Shown here: piece by piece, positions 62,565 to 64,000 of the stretch
Layout of the letters: the number at the start of each line of letters is the position of its first letter
How positions within the stretch are numbered: position 1 is the stretch's first letter
Assembly: GCA_017440935.1 (NCBI GenBank)
Contig: JAFSAO010000018.1
Coordinates: 1 to 64,000 of the forward strand
Length of the DNA stretch: 64,000 nucleotides
Origin: Opitutales bacterium
Lineage (GTDB): Bacteria; Verrucomicrobiota; Verrucomicrobiia; Opitutales; UBA953
Direction of reading: 5' to 3'
Translations under genes and position numbers: made by a program
Notes under the pieces: generated by a model
What the model was told of the DNA's origin: nothing
Seen by the model: the letters and a program-made list of their open reading frames with translations, nothing else
The model's database searches: none

Positions 62565-63197
62565 TTAGTTTTTTCGTGAAGCTCTTTTGACGGCGTTCAG
62601 CCCCGCCACGGAAAACCGGAAGACGTGTTCGATGCGCTTTTCCACGTCATACGGGAACGGCTCCGTTTTTTCGATACGCTGAATTTTTTTCTGCGGAGAA
62701 ATACACATCGCGACAATCGAATAAACCGACATTCGCAAATCTTCGTTCGAGATTCCGTCGCCGAGAAATTCGCTCACGACGCGGAGCAGGTTTTCCCGGA
62801 GGCTGAAAATCGTGTTCTCGTGAACATCGTCCAGCAAACCCGTCGGTGAGGCGATTTCCTGATTTAAAATACCGCCGTCGAAACAGTGCCGATGGTCGGA
62901 GTAGCGCCGCACCGTGGCAGAAATAATGCCGTAAAGCCGTTTGCGCGCCGGCGCCGTCGCGGGAACGCCGCCGTCGGGCGGATACTTCGCCAGCGATTCG
63001 CGTAGGCTGTGTTGCCACGCTTCGCGGTAAATCGTTTCCTTGTCTCCGAAATAGTAGCTGATAAGCGCGCTGTTGACACCGCTCGCTTTTGAAATATCGG
63101 CGTTAGACGTTTGCTTAAATCCGTTTTCCGAAAAAAGTTTTGCTGCCGCACCGAGGATTTTTTTCTTCGTTTCGATACCGTCGCTTCGTTTTGCCAT
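62565..63197 (-). CDS. TetR/AcrR-family transcriptional regulator, CerR-like
   Basis: 210 residues. DNA-binding start KKKILGAAAKLFSENGFKQT, SNADISKASGVNSALISYYF and GDKETIYREAW are typical of TetR; the C-terminal domain resembles the CerR/DUF1956 group (QEIASPTGLLDDV). It leads the oxidoreductase operon (22 bases before the ferredoxin gene), so it may control it. The RND operon downstream is an alternative target, since CerR-type TetR proteins often regulate efflux. Ligand unknown. Confidence 0.92.
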   Translation of the reverse strand: MAKRSDGIETKKKILGAAAKLFSENGFKQTSNADISKASGVNSALISYYFGDKETIYREAWQHSLRESLAKYPPDGGVPATAPARKRLYGIISATVRRYSDHRHCFDGGILNQEIASPTGLLDDVHENTIFSLRENLLRVVSEFLGDGISNEDLRMSVYSIVAMCISPQKKIQRIEKTEPFPYDVEKRIEHVFRFSVAGLNAVKRASRKN

Positions 63198-63211
63198 CTT
63201 AATCTCGTAAT

Positions 63212-63227
63212 TTAATTATATAGTTAA
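63212..63227. promoter_or_regulatory. AT-rich imperfect palindrome, possible TetR operator
   Basis: TTAATTATATAGTTAA, symmetrical except for the fifth position from each end, lies 15 bases before the tetR start and between divergent genes. Position and symmetry suggest an operator, nothing more. Confidence 0.25.
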
Positions 63228-63320
63228 AATTCTGAAACGAAAACTCGTTCTGTCAAATCAATTTCCTGCGTGTTGTGTTCGCGATTGACTGCACGTTCCC
63301 GCGCAACCATCTTGTTTCAC

Positions 63321-64000
63321 ATGGCGATTTCTCCGGAAATTCTTTGCGAAAGCTCTCCGCGCATTTTCTTTTCCCGCTTGGAAAAAATTTGCGGCGCGGC
63401 ACGTGATGTTTTTTTGATGAATCCGCAATGGACGGCGACGCAGCGCGAGGAAGCGGAAATTCTTATTCGGAAATATGCCGAAAATGCGACGAGTGAATCC
63501 GGAAAAATTTTCATAGCAAGCGGCGGTAGCGGCGGGAAAGTCCGCTTCGTGGCGCATACGTCGGAAACGCTTGAAGCAAGTGCGCGGGCTTTGAGTGTCG
63601 CGCTGAAACTTCCTGCGGGAACGCCGCTGAACTGTTTCGCGTGTTTGCCGCCGTGGCATATTAGCGGGCTGATGCCGTGGGTGCGTTCCCGTGTCTGCGG
63701 CGGGGCATTGTTTGTGGCGGAAAACGGAAGTTTTCGGGAAGCGGGAGCGCTTCCGGATTTTCGAAAAACTGCCGATGAATTTTGGATGAATTCGCTGGTG
63801 CCGACGCAGTTGCGTCGTTTGCTGGCGCGGCGCGACGGCGCGGCGTGGCTCGGGCAATTTGATTTTATATTACTCGGCGGAGCTCGCGTTCCCGCCGACT
63901 TAATTGCTCAGGCACGGGCGGAAAATCTTAATATCGGCATTGGCTACGGCATGACGGAAACCGCGTCGCTCGTTGCATTGTGGCGTCCGGAAAACGGAGA
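63321..64000 (+). CDS. MenE-like acyl-CoA ligase (AMP-binding), 3' partial
   Basis: Starts at ATG 63321 and runs off the window (226 codons). AMP-forming ligase of the MenE (o-succinylbenzoate-CoA ligase) type: FIASGGSGGKVRFVAHTSE is the phosphate loop (normally S-G-T/S-T-G-x-P-K), CLPPWHISGLMPWVRS and GGALFV match MenE, and GYGMTETASLVAL is the A5 motif. It is shorter at the N-terminus than typical members. Menaquinone synthesis would fit, but other menaquinone genes are outside the window. Divergent from tetR. Confidence 0.75.
   Translation, partial: MAISPEILCESSPRIFFSRLEKICGAARDVFLMNPQWTATQREEAEILIRKYAENATSESGKIFIASGGSGGKVRFVAHTSETLEASARALSVALKLPAGTPLNCFACLPPWHISGLMPWVRSRVCGGALFVAENGSFREAGALPDFRKTADEFWMNSLVPTQLRRLLARRDGAAWLGQFDFILLGGARVPADLIAQARAENLNIGIGYGMTETASLVALWRPENG

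Overview
The window looks like a chromosome segment of an anaerobic, probably gut- or sludge-dwelling member of the Verrucomicrobiota or a close PVC relative. The basis is indirect: PPi-dependent phosphofructokinase, an archaeal/eukaryotic-type ProRS, a ferredoxin-linked 2-oxoacid oxidoreductase, an oxygen-sensitive-type dehydratase activase protein, a GspG-like pseudopilin and a VorB-type alpha subunit. The assignment is an inference. No rRNA or CRISPR array was seen; there are two tRNAs (Leu-CAA, Ser-UGA).

Layout. 1-8.2 kb: a decayed Rhs polymorphic-toxin locus. It holds three Rhs core tips with different C-terminal tails, short Rhs pieces without toxins, and a string of putative immunity genes (small membrane proteins, a lipoprotein, a YcxB-like protein, a Sel1/ankyrin protein). 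One further gene is broken at a G10 and a T10 tract. 8.2-31.7 kb: mostly housekeeping genes (argD, a secreted double-DTG protease, a giant dehydratase-activase protein, a GYF-domain membrane protein, a GxxExxY protein, pfp, a GT2 glycosyltransferase, pgsA-pgpA, coaD, an ArsC-like phosphatase, tRNA-Leu, a secreted nuclease, an rRNA-methyltransferase-like protein, a CrtI-like oxidoreductase, dgkA, an MBL hydrolase, a pseudopilin with a membrane partner, purA-like). 31.8-37.8 kb: an AT-rich defence block with an HsdR-N/P-loop NTPase, Vsr, an HpaII-family restriction enzyme, a second nuclease with a K-x12-E active site, and a cytosine-5 methyltransferase. 38-64 kb: two lipoproteins, leuA, a short ComEC, folate cyclo-ligase, thioesterase, clpP-clpX, a sugar transferase, proS, cysK and an Rrf2 regulator, tRNA-Ser, NUDIX, argB, a complete RND efflux operon, a TetR-ferredoxin-alpha-beta/gamma oxidoreductase operon, and the start of a MenE-like ligase.

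The strongest signal is not a gene. The 8-mer CGGGAACG (reverse complement CGTTCCCG) is scattered over the whole window in both orientations. My hand count is about 160 exact copies, roughly 2.5 per kb, where base composition alone predicts about three. It lies inside genes and between them. It forms head-to-head pairs that act as hairpin terminators, and it is nearly missing from the toxin/immunity cargo and most of the defence block. Neisseria DUS and Haemophilus USS uptake sequences behave this way. With a ComEC gene and a pseudopilin in the same window, I propose a DNA-uptake-sequence-like system that I do not recognise as described in this group.
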